64,000 nucleotides of DNA from Achromobacter deleyi (GCF_902859705.1 NZ_CADIJO010000014.1:62001-126000); one strand, 5' to 3'. Positions 1-10,385 are shown, counted from the first letter of the stretch. Notes: generated by a model from the letters alone, not told the origin. Numbers and translations: made by a program.

Positions 1-126
1 CCCCGATCGCGCGCCGTCGATGCGCCCGAGGGAATCTGAAGGAACCGCCGAAGGCGGTGACGAAGATGACGAAGGGGAAGTCCGGAGCGAAGGCTCCGGA
101 CCGCAATCGTTGGCGCGCGATCGGGG
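1..126 (+). repeat. Palindromic repeat element, copy A (possibly truncated by window edge)
   Basis: A core at 16-111 is shared with two further copies at 53848-54021 (inverted) and 54367-54524 (direct). The shared landmarks are a CGATGCGCCCGAGGGAATCT block, a GACGAAGATGACGA block and a hairpin TCCGGAGC-GAAG-GCTCCGGA, followed by CCGCAATCG. The core is enclosed by a perfect 15-bp inverted repeat, 1-15 with 112-126, whose sequence differs from the stems of the other two copies. The stem may continue left of the window. It lies just past the 3' end of livF. Short ORFs across it, with peptides beginning MRPRESEG, are in my view by-products of the repeat and not genes. Confidence 0.85.
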
Positions 127-239
127 TACGCCGGTCACCCAGGGCGACCTACGAAGAAACCAGCAAACAAAAAAAAAGGCGCACTCTCACGAGATACGCC
201 CAATTTCCCTTCGCGGGGAATAAACCAAAAGCAAAAAGA

Positions 240-944
240 TCAGCCGCCCAGATAAGCCTTCCGCACCTGATCGTTCACCAGCAAGTTCGCCCCAGTATCC
301 TGAAGCACCACCCGCCCGTTCTCCAACACGTATCCGCGATCCGCCACCTGCAGCGCCTTATTGGCATTCTGCTCAACCAGGAACACCGTCACCCCCTGCT
401 CCCGAATCTCGCGAATGATGTCGAAAATCTGCGCAATCACCAGCGGCGCCAACCCCAGCGTAGGCTCGTCCAGCAGCAGCAACCGCGGCCGCGTCATCAA
501 CGCCCGCCCGATCGCCAGCATCTGCTGCTCGCCCCCCGACATCAGCCCCGCCCGCTGCGCCGCGCGTTCCTTCAGCCGCGGAAACAGCCCATACACGTGA
601 TCGATCCCTGCCTGGATCTCGTCACGCTTCAGGAAAAAGCCGCCCATCATCAGGTTCTCGGCCACCGTCAGGTCCTTGAACACCCGCCGCCCTTCCGGCG
701 AAATGGCGATGCCATTGCGCATGATGTGGTGGGTATCCCGGTTCGTGATGTCCTCGCCTTCGAACGTGATCTTGCCTTCCTTGGCGCGCGGATTGCCGCA
801 GACCGTCATCAGCAACGTCGTCTTGCCGGCGCCGTTCGCGCCGATCAACGTCACGATCTCGCCCTTGTTCACATCCACCGACACCCCGTTCAGCGCCTGG
901 ATCGCGCCGTAGAACGTGTGTATGTTTTCCAGCTTAAGCATCAT
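240..944 (-). CDS. livF: Branched-chain amino acid ABC transporter ATP-binding protein LivF
   Basis: This is one of the two cytoplasmic ATPases that drive uptake of leucine, isoleucine and valine by the LIV-type importer. The 234-residue protein has Walker A (GANGAGKTT, near residue 35), the signature MSGGEQQMLAIGRAL, Walker B LLLLDEPTLGLAP and an H-loop-type ending FLVEQN. The length is normal for LivF, and lack of a C-terminal extension separates it from LivG. The ATG at 944 overlaps the livG stop in an ATGA arrangement, so the two are translationally coupled. It is the last gene of the leftward livJHMGF operon. Substrate preference within the branched-chain or related amino acid group cannot be read from sequence. 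Confidence 0.93.
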   Translation of the reverse strand: MMLKLENIHTFYGAIQALNGVSVDVNKGEIVTLIGANGAGKTTLLMTVCGNPRAKEGKITFEGEDITNRDTHHIMRNGIAISPEGRRVFKDLTVAENLMMGGFFLKRDEIQAGIDHVYGLFPRLKERAAQRAGLMSGGEQQMLAIGRALMTRPRLLLLDEPTLGLAPLVIAQIFDIIREIREQGVTVFLVEQNANKALQVADRGYVLENGRVVLQDTGANLLVNDQVRKAYLGG

Positions 945-1708
945 TCCTCCCCCAGATACGCCTTGATGACGCGCTCGTCGTTGCGCACCTGCTCGGGGGT
1001 GCCGGTCGTAATCGGCTTGCCGTGCTCCATCACCAGAATGCGGTCCGAAATGCCCATGATCAGGCTCATATCGTGCTCGATCAGCAGCACCGCCACGCCG
1101 AACTCGCGGCGCAGCTGGTCGATCAGCGACTGCAGATCGCGCTTTTCCTGCGGGTTCAGGCCCGCCGCCGGCTCGTCCAGCATCAACAGGCGCGGCTTCG
1201 TGATCATGCAGCGCGCGATCTCAAGCCGGCGCTGGTGGCCGTAAGCCAGATTGCCCGCCTCGCGGTTCGCATACTCGCGCAGCCCCATGAAATCCAGCCA
1301 CTGCGCCGCGCGCGCCAGCGCATCGGCTTCCGACTGGCGGTAGGACTTCAGCTTGAGCAGCCCCGGCAGCAGCCGCGACTCCACCTGCGTATGTTGCGCC
1401 ACCAGCAGGTTTTCCAGCACCGTCAGCTGCTTGAACAGCCGCACGTTCTGGAACGTGCGCACCAGCCCGTGGCGCGCCACCTTGTGGCTGGGCAGGCCCG
1501 TGATGGACTTGCCGTCCATCACGATATCGCCCGCCGTCGGGGCGTAAAAACCGCCCACGCAGTTGAACACCGTGGTCTTGCCGGCCCCGTTCGGGCCGAT
1601 GATGGCGAACACCTCGTCGGATTTGACTTCGAACGCCACGCTATCCACGGCCAACAGGCCGCCGAATCGCATGGTCAGTCCGGATACCTTCAGCAATGCC
1701 TCGCTCAT
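941..1708 (-). CDS. livG: Branched-chain amino acid ABC transporter ATP-binding protein LivG
   Basis: This is the second ATPase of the LIV importer, 255 residues. It has Walker [10 protein letters not shown] near residue 39, a LivG-type signature region ([14 protein letters not shown], in which the usual LSGGQ is replaced by LAYGHQ, as is normal for this family), Walker [14 protein letters not shown], and the H-loop [11 protein letters not shown]. The C-terminal [18 protein letters not shown] tail is the LivG hallmark. The start at 1708 overlaps the livM stop (1705-1707) and the stop overlaps livF, which gives tight translational coupling. It acts with LivF as a heterodimer on the inner face of the membrane. 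Confidence 0.93.
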   Translation of the reverse strand: MSEALLKVSGLTMRFGGLLAVDSVAFEVKSDEVFAIIGPNGAGKTTVFNCVGGFYAPTAGDIVMDGKSITGLPSHKVARHGLVRTFQNVRLFKQLTVLENLLVAQHTQVESRLLPGLLKLKSYRQSEADALARAAQWLDFMGLREYANREAGNLAYGHQRRLEIARCMITKPRLLMLDEPAAGLNPQEKRDLQSLIDQLRREFGVAVLLIEHDMSLIMGISDRILVMEHGKPITTGTPEQVRNDERVIKAYLGEE

Positions 1709-2939
1709 TTAGCCAGCTCCACGTGGGGACGCTTCATGGGCAACAACCCCTGCGGACGCCACATCATCATCAATACCATCACCAGACCGAACATCAGCAT
1801 CCGGTACTCGGCGAACTCGCGCGCCAGCTCGGGCAGCACCGTCAGCAGGATGGCCGCGAGAATCACGCCCACCTGCGACCCCATACCGCCCAGCACCACG
1901 ATCGCCAGGATCAGCGCCGACTCGATGAAGGTGAAGGATTCCGGGTTCACCATGCCCTGGCGGGCCGCGAAGAACGCGCCGCCGAAACCGGCGAAGGTGG
2001 CGCCCAGCGTGAACGCGGACAGCTTGATGCGGGTCGGGTTAAGGCCCAGCGAACGGCAGGCGATCTCGTCCTCGCGCAGCGCTTCCCAGGCGCGGCCGAC
2101 CGGCATGCGGATCAGGCGCGTCGAAACGAACAGCGTCACCAGCGCCAGCAGCAGCGCCATCATGTACAGGTAGATCACCATGTGCTGGTTCTGGAACGTC
2201 AGGCCGAAGAAGTCATGGAACGTCGTGCCCCCTTCCGTGCTGGCGCGACGCGTCATTTCCAGGCCGAACACCGACGGCTTCGGAATGCCCGAGATACCGT
2301 CCGGACCACCCGTCAGCGTGTTCAGGTTGATCAGCAGCAAGCGGATCATTTCGCCGAAACCCAGCGTCACGATCGCCAGGTAGTCGCCGCGCAGGCGCAG
2401 CACCGGAAAGCCCAGCACGAAGCCGAACAGCGCGGCCATCGCGCCCGAGAACGGCAGCGCTTCCCAGAAGCTCCAGCCGCCCCAGTGGTACAGCAAGGCG
2501 TAGGTATAGGCGCCCACGGCATAAAAGCCCACGAAGCCCAGGTCCAGCAGCCCGGCAAAGCCCACCACGATGTTCAGGCCCAGGCCCAGCATCACGTAGA
2601 TCAGCACCAGCGTGGCGATGTCCACCGAACTGCGGCCGGCGAAGAACGGCCAGGTGACCGCCACCGCCAGGATCAGGAACATCAGCAGCTTGTTGCTCTT
2701 GGCCGGCGCCGACGGCAGCGTCGGCAGGCCCGTCTTCAATTTCTGGAACGGCTTGGCGATCCAGGGACGCAACAGCTGGAACACGAACACGACCGCGGCG
2801 GCCAGGGCCACCAGCGACCAGTGCGATTCCATCGACGTGCGGGCGCCCTGGCGGATCAGTTGCAGGCCGAAGACGGGGGTGACGATGACAGCGGTCAGCA
2901 CCGCCGCCATCGTGGCGTTTTTCAGGTTGTTGTTCGACA

Positions 2940-2940
<1 letters not shown>
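1705..2940 (-). CDS. livM: Branched-chain amino acid ABC transporter permease LivM
   Basis: This is an inner membrane permease of the LIV importer, 411 residues with about ten hydrophobic segments. The N-terminal ~110 residues, with two membrane spans and a short linker, form the extension that separates LivM from LivH. The conserved block [22 protein letters not shown] lies near residue 140. The coupling loop containing [20 protein letters not shown] is the EAA-like loop that contacts the ATPases. It starts at 2940, one base into the livH stop, so it is coupled to livH. It pairs with LivH to form the translocation path. Confidence 0.92.
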
Positions 2941-3866
<926 letters not shown>

Positions 3867-3887
3867 TATTTCTCTTGCTCCAAATAG

Positions 3888-3920
3888 TTCCGGCTCCGGT
3901 AGAGAGACCCGGAGCCGGAA
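3888..3920 (-). promoter_or_regulatory. Stem-loop between livJ and livH
   Basis: A perfect 12-bp inverted repeat (TTCCGGCTCCGG at 3888-3899, CCGGAGCCGGAA at 3909-3920) encloses a 9-nt loop, in the livJ-livH gap. No T-run follows on the transcribed strand, so it is not a classic terminator. It more likely stabilises the 3' end of livJ mRNA or partly attenuates readthrough. Comparable structures follow ugpB and fbpA in this window. Confidence 0.6.
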
Positions 3921-4061
3921 ACCTGGGCGTATTTTATAAGGGCCTGTAGTCAGCGTCTGCCGGCCGCACAGCGCTTTTGGCGCATCGCTACGCGGATTAC
4001 GGCACAACGACAACGACAGGCCCTTCACGCCGGCAACCGCGCCGGCGACAATCGCGGGAGT

Positions 4062-5177
4062 TTACAGCTGGGTCTTCTTGCCGTTCTTGTCCCATTTGTA
4101 AACGGCGAACTCGAAGTTCTTCAGATCGCCCTTGGCGTCGTACTCGACCTTGCCGATGCCGGTGTTGAAGGTGGTCTTGTGCATATAGTCGGCCACCTTG
4201 GCGGGGTCTTCGCCCACCGCGGTGATGCTGTCGGCCAGGATCTGGACGGCGGCATAGGCCGGCATCTGGAAGGCGCCGTCCGGATCGCGCTTGGCGTCCT
4301 TGAAGGCCTTGACGATGCTTTCGTTGCCCGGCAGCTTGGTGAAGTCAGCCGGCAGCGTGACCAGGAGGCCTTCGATGGCCGGACCGGCGATGGCCACCAG
4401 GTCCTGGTTGGCCGTGCCTTCCGGACCCATGAACTGGACCTTCAGGCCCTGTTCACGCGACTGGCGCAGCAAGAGGCCCAGTTCGGGGTGGTAGCCGCCG
4501 AAGTAGACCAGGTCGACGCCGGCCGATTTGAGCTTGGTGATGATGGCCGAGTAGTCGCTGTCGCCAACGTTGATGCCTTCGAACAGTGCGACGTTCACGC
4601 CTTCCTTGGTCAGGGTGTCCTTGACCTGGGTGGCCACGCCCGAACCGTAGGTCTGCTTGTCGTGCAGCACGGCGACCTTCTTGGGCTTGAGGGTGTTGGC
4701 GATGTAGCGGGCAGCGTACGGACCTTGCTGGTCGTCGCGGCCGATGGTGCGGAAGAAGTAATGCGGCTTGATCGTGTCGGTGACCAGCGGCGACGTGGCG
4801 CCCGGGGTGATGCCGACGATGCCTTCCTGTTCATAGACGTTCACGGCGGCCACGGTCACGCCCGAGCACGCATGGGCCACGGCGAACTTGGCGCCGGAGT
4901 TGACCACGCGGTTGGCGGCCGGCACGGCCTGCTTGGGTTCGCAGCCGTCGTCGATCAGGATGGGTTCGAGCTTTTTGCCCTTGACGCCGCCCTTGGCATT
5001 GATGGTCTCGATGGCCGTCAGCGCGCCAGCCTGGATCTGGTCGCCGTACTGGGTGTTGGGACCCGTCATGGGTTGCGGGATGCCGATCTTGATCGTATCG
5101 GCGGCGTGCACGGAACCTGCCAGGGCAAGCGCCCCGAATGCCATAGCTACCGGGGTAAGGCGATGCAGAAACTTCAT
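4062..5177 (-). CDS. livJ: Branched-chain amino acid ABC transporter periplasmic binding protein
   Basis: This is a 371-residue periplasmic solute-binding protein of the LIV/peripla_BP_6 family. It has a Sec signal peptide (MKFLHRLTPVAMAFGALALA, cleavage near SVHA-ADTIK). The mature start DTIKIGIPQPMTGPNTQYGD and the blocks IDDGCEPKQAVPAANRVV and GRDDQQGPYAARYI are typical. It is the first gene of livJHMGF, so its product delivers ligand to LivHM. A second, closely similar binding protein lies at 15993-17120 without transport genes and could share this importer. The ligand is probably a branched-chain or related amino acid. Confidence 0.92.
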   Translation of the reverse strand: MKFLHRLTPVAMAFGALALAGSVHAADTIKIGIPQPMTGPNTQYGDQIQAGALTAIETINAKGGVKGKKLEPILIDDGCEPKQAVPAANRVVNSGAKFAVAHACSGVTVAAVNVYEQEGIVGITPGATSPLVTDTIKPHYFFRTIGRDDQQGPYAARYIANTLKPKKVAVLHDKQTYGSGVATQVKDTLTKEGVNVALFEGINVGDSDYSAIITKLKSAGVDLVYFGGYHPELGLLLRQSREQGLKVQFMGPEGTANQDLVAIAGPAIEGLLVTLPADFTKLPGNESIVKAFKDAKRDPDGAFQMPAYAAVQILADSITAVGEDPAKVADYMHKTTFNTGIGKVEYDAKGDLKNFEFAVYKWDKNGKKTQL

Positions 5178-5576
5178 GCGGAGTTCTCCAGCAAGGTTGT
5201 GAGCGGCTCTGTTCGACCCGGCTTATCAGGTGGATACCCCGAAATCCGCATCGCCCGTCGCCGGCTTCTTGGGCAAAAACACAGTGTGGGCGGTATTCTG
5301 GAAGCAAGCAGACATACTGTCACTGCGTGTAATCCCCAATATTTCACGGCAAACTTTTAATCGTGACGCATTAGTGCGACAAGTGCGTGAAATCACAGGA
5401 GAAATCCGCCCGGCGCCTTGGAAAGCCACTGGCGCCGGCGCGAGAATCAGGTTAGATGATTTATATGAATAATCATTAATACGCCGTTTGATTTCGCGTT
5501 TTCATACAGTACTTACGCGAGTCTTACGGATAATGATTATCGCGTTAATAATCCAGCGTGATTTTCGAAAATAAAA
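5178..5576 (-). other. Intergenic region upstream of livJ, no gene seen
   Basis: These 399 bp separate livJ from the leftward transporter gene that ends at 5577. The part from about 5440 to 5576 is visibly AT-richer than the flanks, with several TAATNATTA-like stretches, and it probably carries the livJ promoter. I found no coding region with sensible composition and no clear terminator hairpin. Confidence 0.5.
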
Positions 5577-6131
5577 TCAGGCGTTGGCCGGTTTGGCCAG
5601 GTTCCACATCAGCGCTCGGAACGGCGCCAGCATGCTGATGTTGACCACCAGCTTGACCGCCAGGTCGCCCGCCATCCAGGTGACCCACGGCGCGCCGGTG
5701 GCGGCAAAGGCTACGCTGAAGAACACGGCGGTATCCAGCACTGCGCCCAGCACGCCGGACACCAGCGGTGCACGCCACCAGCGCTGGTCGCGCAGGCGGT
5801 CGAACACCTGGATGTCGACCAGTTGCGCGCAGATGTACGCCAGGCCCGAGGCCAGCGCGATGCGCGGCGAGGCCACCCACACGGACACCGCCAGCGCCGC
5901 GGCAAAGCCGAACCAGGCCACCCGCCGGGCGGCGGCCGGGCCGAAGCGGCGGTTCAGCACGTCGGTCACCAGGAACGCGACAGGGTACGACAGGCCGCCC
6001 CAGGTCAGCCAGTCGTTCAGCGGCACCTGCACCAGGATGTTCGAGCCCACCACCACCAGCAGCATGCACAGCACGGCAATGCCGAACTGCGCCCGGCTCA
6101 TGGGCGCGAAGCGCGAGACCGCCTGGTTCAT
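5577..6131 (-). CDS. yhhQ: VUT family transporter, YhhQ-like (probable queuosine precursor uptake)
   Basis: This is an inner membrane protein of 184 residues with about five hydrophobic spans. The block TWGGLSYPVAFLVTDVLNRR followed by FGPAAARRVAWFGF is the hallmark of the VUT/YhhQ family (PF02592). Its characterised E. coli member imports queuosine precursors used for tRNA wobble modification. The start at 6131 gives MNQAVSRFAPMSRAQF and overlaps the proC stop in ATGA, so it is co-translated with proC. At 184 residues it is shorter than E. coli YhhQ. Family assignment is firm; substrate is inferred from the family. Confidence 0.78.
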   Translation of the reverse strand: MNQAVSRFAPMSRAQFGIAVLCMLLVVVGSNILVQVPLNDWLTWGGLSYPVAFLVTDVLNRRFGPAAARRVAWFGFAAALAVSVWVASPRIALASGLAYICAQLVDIQVFDRLRDQRWWRAPLVSGVLGAVLDTAVFFSVAFAATGAPWVTWMAGDLAVKLVVNISMLAPFRALMWNLAKPANA

Positions 6132-6961
6132 TTGCCGAACTCCTCGGCCAGCTCGCGCGAGCGGCGCGCAGCCGCGGCCATGGCGTCTTCGACGATGCCG
6201 GCAAAGCCCGCGGCATTGAACGCGGCCAGCGCCGCGGCGGTGGTGCCGCCCTTGGACGTGACCCGTTCGCGCAGGACCGAAGGCGGGTCGGACGATTCCG
6301 CCGCCAGTTTCGTGGCGCCGGCAAACGTGCCCAGCGCCAGCTGGCGAGCCTGCTCGGCGGTCAGGCCGACCTTCTGGCCGCCCGCGATCAGGGCTTCGAG
6401 AAACAGGAACACATAGGCCGGGCCGCTGCCGGACAGCGCCGTCACGGCATCCAGCGCGGCGTCGTCGGCCACCCAGACCACCTCGCCCACGCTGCCCAGC
6501 AACGTGGCGGCCAATTCGCGATCTTCCTGCCCCACCCCGTCCAGCGCGGCCAGGCCCGTGATGCCGGCGCCGACCAGCGCGGGCGTGTTGGGCATGCAGC
6601 GCACCAGTCGGCGCCACGGCGCGCCCGGCTCGCCCAGCCAACCGGCCAGCGTATCGGCGCGAATGCCGGCCGCCACGCTTACCACCAACGTGTCGTCGCG
6701 CAACCACTGACGCGTGGAAGCCACAACGTCTTTCATGTTCTGTGGCTTGACCGCGAACACCCAAACGCGGCAGGCCGCCAGGGCCTCGCCGGGGGCCGTC
6801 GCGGTGGTCATGCCGCGGGCCTGCCAGGCAGCGTGGGAATCCTGGTTAATGTCAATGACATGGATGCTGCCGGCGGGGCATACTTTGCCGGCCAGTCCGG
6901 ATGCCAAAGCGGAGGCCATGTTGCCCCCGCCGATGAACGCAATCGAAAGTTCGTTTTTCAT
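6128..6961 (-). CDS. proC: Pyrroline-5-carboxylate reductase
   Basis: This catalyses the last step of proline synthesis, NAD(P)H-dependent reduction of 1-pyrroline-5-carboxylate to proline, in the cytoplasm. The 277-residue protein has the N-terminal Rossmann nucleotide-binding motif IAFIGGGNMASALASGL and the ProC C-terminal signature region ALSGSGPAYVFLFLEALIAGG with SPPSVLRERVTSKGGTTAA. The length is normal. It is followed without a gap by the VUT transporter gene. The upstream 196 bp are shared with the divergent ugp operon. Confidence 0.95.
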   Translation of the reverse strand: MKNELSIAFIGGGNMASALASGLAGKVCPAGSIHVIDINQDSHAAWQARGMTTATAPGEALAACRVWVFAVKPQNMKDVVASTRQWLRDDTLVVSVAAGIRADTLAGWLGEPGAPWRRLVRCMPNTPALVGAGITGLAALDGVGQEDRELAATLLGSVGEVVWVADDAALDAVTALSGSGPAYVFLFLEALIAGGQKVGLTAEQARQLALGTFAGATKLAAESSDPPSVLRERVTSKGGTTAAALAAFNAAGFAGIVEDAMAAAARRSRELAEEFGK

Positions 6962-7049
6962 AGGATGCGATTGTAAACCGAGGGGCTACCCCTGGAAAAA
7001 AAAGAAAATGTTCGTTCGCGCCTAAAACGCGCAATTTGACAGGCGTTTT

Positions 7050-7078
7050 AAGTGATGTGAAAGTCACGGTTTTGTCAC
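7050..7078 (+). promoter_or_regulatory. Candidate Pho box upstream of ugpB
   Basis: Three 7-mers lie at an exact 11-bp period: AAGTGAT (7050-7056), AAGTCAC (7061-7067) and TTGTCAC (7072-7078). This matches the CTGTCAT-N4-CTGTCAT layout of PhoB half-sites, with GTCAC exact in two of them. The position, about 80 bp before the ugpB start, and the known PhoB control of ugp in enterics support the call. The match was made by eye. Confidence 0.55.
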
Positions 7079-7157
7079 AAACAATTCATAAGGTGACGTG
7101 TTTTCCGCGCCCGGACAACCCCGTGCGCGATACACGCCCAACTGGAGGAAACCTCTC

Positions 7158-8471
7158 ATGCGATCCCACCGAATTGCCCTCACCTTTGCCGCCGTCATGG
7201 CGGCGTTTGCCGGCGCTTCCGCGCAGGCTGCTACCGAAATCACGTTCTGGCACTCGATGGAAGGCGCGCTGGGCGACCGCGTGAACGGCCTGGTCGAAGA
7301 GTTCAACAAGAAGAACCCCGACTACCAGGTCAAGGCCGTCTACAAGGGCAACTACGGTGAATCGATGAACGCCGGCATCGCCGCGTTCCGCGCCGGCAAC
7401 GCCCCGGACATCCTCCAGGTTTTCGAAGTCGGCACCGCCACCATGATGTACGCCAAGGGCGCCATCAAGCCGGTGCAGCAGATGTCGGAAGAAGTCGGCA
7501 ACCCGATCGATCCGAAGGAATTCATCGGCGCCGTGGCCGGCTACTACTCGTCGGCCGACGGCAAGCTGGTGTCGATGCCCTTCAACAGCTCGACCGTGGT
7601 GTTCTACTACAACAAGGACGCCTTCAAGAAGGCCGGCCTGGACGCCGACAAGCCGCCCAAGACCTGGGAAGAGCTGGCCGCCGCCGGCCAGAAGCTGAAG
7701 GCCGCGGGCCAGGAATGCGGCTACACCACCTCGTGGCCGTCGTGGGTCCAGCTGGAAACGTTCTCGGCCTGGCATAACGTGCCGTACGCCACCAAGGACA
7801 ACGGTTTCGGCGGCCTGGACGCCCGCATCGCCATCAACACCCCGCTGCACGTGCGCCACCTGGAAAACCTGGCCAAGCTGGGCAAGGAAGGCATCTTCAT
7901 GTACGGCGGGCGCGGCGACGAGCCGAACTCGCTGTTCATCAGCGGCAAGTGCGCCATGATCACCGGTTCGTCCGGCCTGCGCGCCAACATCGCCAAGAAC
8001 GCCAAGTTCGAATTCGGCACCTCGACCGTGCCTTACTACGCCGACGTGCAAGGCGCACCGCAGAACACCATCATCGGCGGCGCTTCGCTGTGGGTCTTCG
8101 CCAACAAGAAGCCGGAAACCTACAAGGGCGTGACCGCGTTCTTCAAGTTCCTGGCCAGCCCCGAAATCGCCGCCCGCTGGCACCAGCAGACCGGTTACGT
8201 GCCGGTCACCAAGGCCGCCTACGAGCTGACCAAGAAAGACGGTTTCTATGACAAGAACCCGGGCACCGAAGTCGGCGTCAAGCAGCTGAACGTCGAAACC
8301 ACCGCGCAATCGCGTGGCCTGCGCCTGGGCTTCCTGCCGCAGATCCGTGAAATCGAAGACGCTGAAATCGAACGCATCGTGTCCGGCAAGGTTGCGGCCA
8401 AGGATGGCGCCGAGAACATCGTCAAGCGCGGCAACGAACTGCTGGAAAAGTTCGAGAAGAGTGTAAAGTAA
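7158..8471 (+). CDS. ugpB: sn-Glycerol-3-phosphate ABC transporter periplasmic binding protein
   Basis: This periplasmic receptor for glycerol-3-phosphate or its diesters is 437 residues long. It has a signal peptide (MRSHRIALTFAAVMAAFAGA, cleavage near SAQA-ATEITFWHSM). The mature start TEITFWHSMEGALGDRVN and the block YKGNYGESMNAGIAAFRAGN are characteristic of UgpB. The start at 7158 was chosen because GGAGG lies just upstream and the signal peptide begins there. It is the first gene of ugpBAEC, is separated from ugpA by 159 bp with a strong stem-loop, and is preceded by a candidate Pho box. Confidence 0.95.
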   Translation: MRSHRIALTFAAVMAAFAGASAQAATEITFWHSMEGALGDRVNGLVEEFNKKNPDYQVKAVYKGNYGESMNAGIAAFRAGNAPDILQVFEVGTATMMYAKGAIKPVQQMSEEVGNPIDPKEFIGAVAGYYSSADGKLVSMPFNSSTVVFYYNKDAFKKAGLDADKPPKTWEELAAAGQKLKAAGQECGYTTSWPSWVQLETFSAWHNVPYATKDNGFGGLDARIAINTPLHVRHLENLAKLGKEGIFMYGGRGDEPNSLFISGKCAMITGSSGLRANIAKNAKFEFGTSTVPYYADVQGAPQNTIIGGASLWVFANKKPETYKGVTAFFKFLASPEIAARWHQQTGYVPVTKAAYELTKKDGFYDKNPGTEVGVKQLNVETTAQSRGLRLGFLPQIREIEDAEIERIVSGKVAAKDGAENIVKRGNELLEKFEKSVK

Positions 8472-8558
8472 CGCCCTTTCCGGGGGTCCGCACGCGCCCT
8501 GCCCGCAATATTTTCCTTGCGCGACAGGGACTTGCATGATCCCCGGCTGCAGCGAACG

Positions 8559-8595
8559 AGGCTTAAAGCCCTGGTCAATTTGGGGCTTTAAGCCT
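8559..8595 (+). promoter_or_regulatory. Stem-loop between ugpB and ugpA
   Basis: A perfect 13-bp inverted repeat (AGGCTTAAAGCCC at 8559-8571, GGGCTTTAAGCCT at 8583-8595) encloses an 11-nt loop. No long T-run follows, so it probably acts as an mRNA 3'-end stabiliser or partial attenuator that raises UgpB over the membrane subunits. Confidence 0.65.
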
Positions 8596-8630
8596 ATCGT
8601 GTTTTCATGAGTACCCATTAGGTCCCCCCT

Positions 8631-9512
8631 ATGGAAAAACGTGTCGTCTTCGGGCATAAGACCTTGCCCTATCTGCTGCTCCTGCCGCAGATCATCATTA
8701 CCGTGGTCTTCTTCTTCCTTCCCGCCGGACAAGCCATGTGGCAGTCCATGCGCCTGGAAGACGCTTTCGGGTTGTCGTCCGAGTTCGTCGGCTTCGACAA
8801 CTTCATGGAACTGTTCTCGCAACAGGCCTACCTCGATTCCTTCCGTGTCACCGCCGTGTTCTCGATCCTCGTGGCGGTGGTCGGCCTGGGCGTGTCCTTG
8901 CTGCTGGCCGTCATGGCAGACCGCGTGATCCGCGGCGCCGGGCTGTACAAGACGCTGCTCATCTGGCCCTACGCCGTGGCGCCTGCCGTCGTCGGCGTGC
9001 TGTGGCTGTTCATGTTCTCGCCTTCCGTGGGCATCCTGGCCGTGGCCCTGCGTAAATCGGGCGTGGACTGGAACCCCCGCCTTGACGGCAACCAGGCCAT
9101 GATGCTGGTGCTGATCGCCGCCGTATGGAAGCAGGTCTCGTACAACTTCCTGTTCTTCCTGGCCGGCCTGCAATCGATTCCGCGCTCGCTCATCGAAGCC
9201 GCCGCGATCGACGGCGCCAGCCCCGCCCGCCGCTTCTGGAGCATCGTGTTCCCGCTGCTGTCGCCCACCACGTTCTTCCTGCTGGTGGTCAACATCATCT
9301 ATGCGTTCTTCGACACCTTCGCGGTGGTGGACACCACCACGCAGGGCGGTCCCGGCACGTCGACGTCCATCCTGGTCTACAAGGTATACAGCGACGGCTT
9401 CCGTGGCCTGGACCTGGGTTCGTCCGCGGCGCAGTCCGTGGTGTTGATGTTCATTGTGGTTGCCTTGACGGTCGTACAGTTCCGCTACGTCGACCGCAAA
9501 GTGCAGTACTGA
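8631..9512 (+). CDS. ugpA: sn-Glycerol-3-phosphate ABC transporter permease UgpA
   Basis: This is an inner membrane permease of the MalF type, 293 residues with six predicted membrane spans starting at [20 protein letters not shown]. The cytoplasmic EAA loop, [20 protein letters not shown], is intact and is the docking point for UgpC. It sits between ugpB and ugpE, 21 bp ahead of ugpE. The whole set is complete, so a working glycerol-3-phosphate importer is expected. Confidence 0.94.
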   Translation: MEKRVVFGHKTLPYLLLLPQIIITVVFFFLPAGQAMWQSMRLEDAFGLSSEFVGFDNFMELFSQQAYLDSFRVTAVFSILVAVVGLGVSLLLAVMADRVIRGAGLYKTLLIWPYAVAPAVVGVLWLFMFSPSVGILAVALRKSGVDWNPRLDGNQAMMLVLIAAVWKQVSYNFLFFLAGLQSIPRSLIEAAAIDGASPARRFWSIVFPLLSPTTFFLLVVNIIYAFFDTFAVVDTTTQGGPGTSTSILVYKVYSDGFRGLDLGSSAAQSVVLMFIVVALTVVQFRYVDRKVQY

Positions 9513-9533
9513 TCTTGTTCGAGGCTGATAACA

Positions 9534-10385
9534 ATGGTTGAACGCCGTCCCTGGCTGGATATTCTGGCCCACGTCATTCTGCTCTGCGGCGTGGCGATGG
9601 TGGCATTTCCGCTTTACGTCACTTTCGTCGCGTCTACCCAGACCGCCCAGGAAGTCGCGCAGGCGCCGATGTCGCTGATCCCCGGTCCGCACTTTGTCGA
9701 TAACTACATGCAGGCGCTGTTCGGCGGCTCGTCGGGCGGTTCGTCCGGCGCGCCGGTGGGCCGCATGATGTACGTCAGCCTGATCATGGCGCTGGCGATT
9801 TCCATCGGCAAGATCTCGATCTCGCTGCTGTCGGCCTTTGCGGTGGTGTATTTCCGCTTCCCCGGCCGCATGTTCTTTTTCTGGATGATCTTCGTCACGC
9901 TGATGCTGCCGGTCGAAGTGCGGATCGCGCCCACCTACAAGGTGGTGGCCGACCTGGGCCTGCTCAACAGCTACGCGGGCCTGACCCTGCCGCTGATTGC
10001 GTCGGCCACGGCCACGTTCCTGTTCCGCCAGTTCTTCCTGACGGTGCCGGACGAGCTCATCGAAGCCGCGCGCATCGACGGCGCCGGCCCCGTGCGCTTT
10101 TTCCGCGACGTGCTGCTGCCGCTGTCCAAGACCAGCATCGCCGCGCTGTTCGTGATCCAGTTCATCTACGGCTGGAACCAATACCTGTGGCCGCTGTTGG
10201 TGACCACGCAGGAAGACATGTACCCCGTCGTCATCGGCATCAAGCGGATGATCAGCGGCGGCGACAGCGTCACCGAATGGAACATCACCATGGCCACGGC
10301 CATGCTGGCCATGATTCCGCCGGCGCTGGTGGTCATCCTGATGCAGAAATGGTTCGTCAAGGGTCTGGTAGATACTGAAAAGTAA
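9534..10385 (+). CDS. ugpE: sn-Glycerol-3-phosphate ABC transporter permease UgpE
   Basis: This is the MalG-type partner permease, 283 residues and six spans. Its EAA loop [20 protein letters not shown] is clear near residue 180. A glycine/serine-rich periplasmic stretch ([14 protein letters not shown]) near residue 64 follows the first span. It is followed after 50 bp by ugpC. With UgpA it forms the channel that accepts substrate from UgpB. Confidence 0.94.
   Translation: MVERRPWLDILAHVILLCGVAMVAFPLYVTFVASTQTAQEVAQAPMSLIPGPHFVDNYMQALFGGSSGGSSGAPVGRMMYVSLIMALAISIGKISISLLSAFAVVYFRFPGRMFFFWMIFVTLMLPVEVRIAPTYKVVADLGLLNSYAGLTLPLIASATATFLFRQFFLTVPDELIEAARIDGAGPVRFFRDVLLPLSKTSIAALFVIQFIYGWNQYLWPLLVTTQEDMYPVVIGIKRMISGGDSVTEWNITMATAMLAMIPPALVVILMQKWFVKGLVDTEK

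Noticed and set aside
20-223. Small ORFs across the repeats encoding peptides that begin MRPRESEG
   Set aside because: They follow the repeat core exactly in all three copies, end at random in the flanks, have no ribosome-binding site and no protein-like features. They are most likely by-products of the repeat.
5529-5541. Fur-box-like GATAATGATTATC upstream of livJ
   Set aside because: Only the left two thirds of the site match, the stretch is AT-rich throughout, and neither neighbouring gene has an iron-related role.
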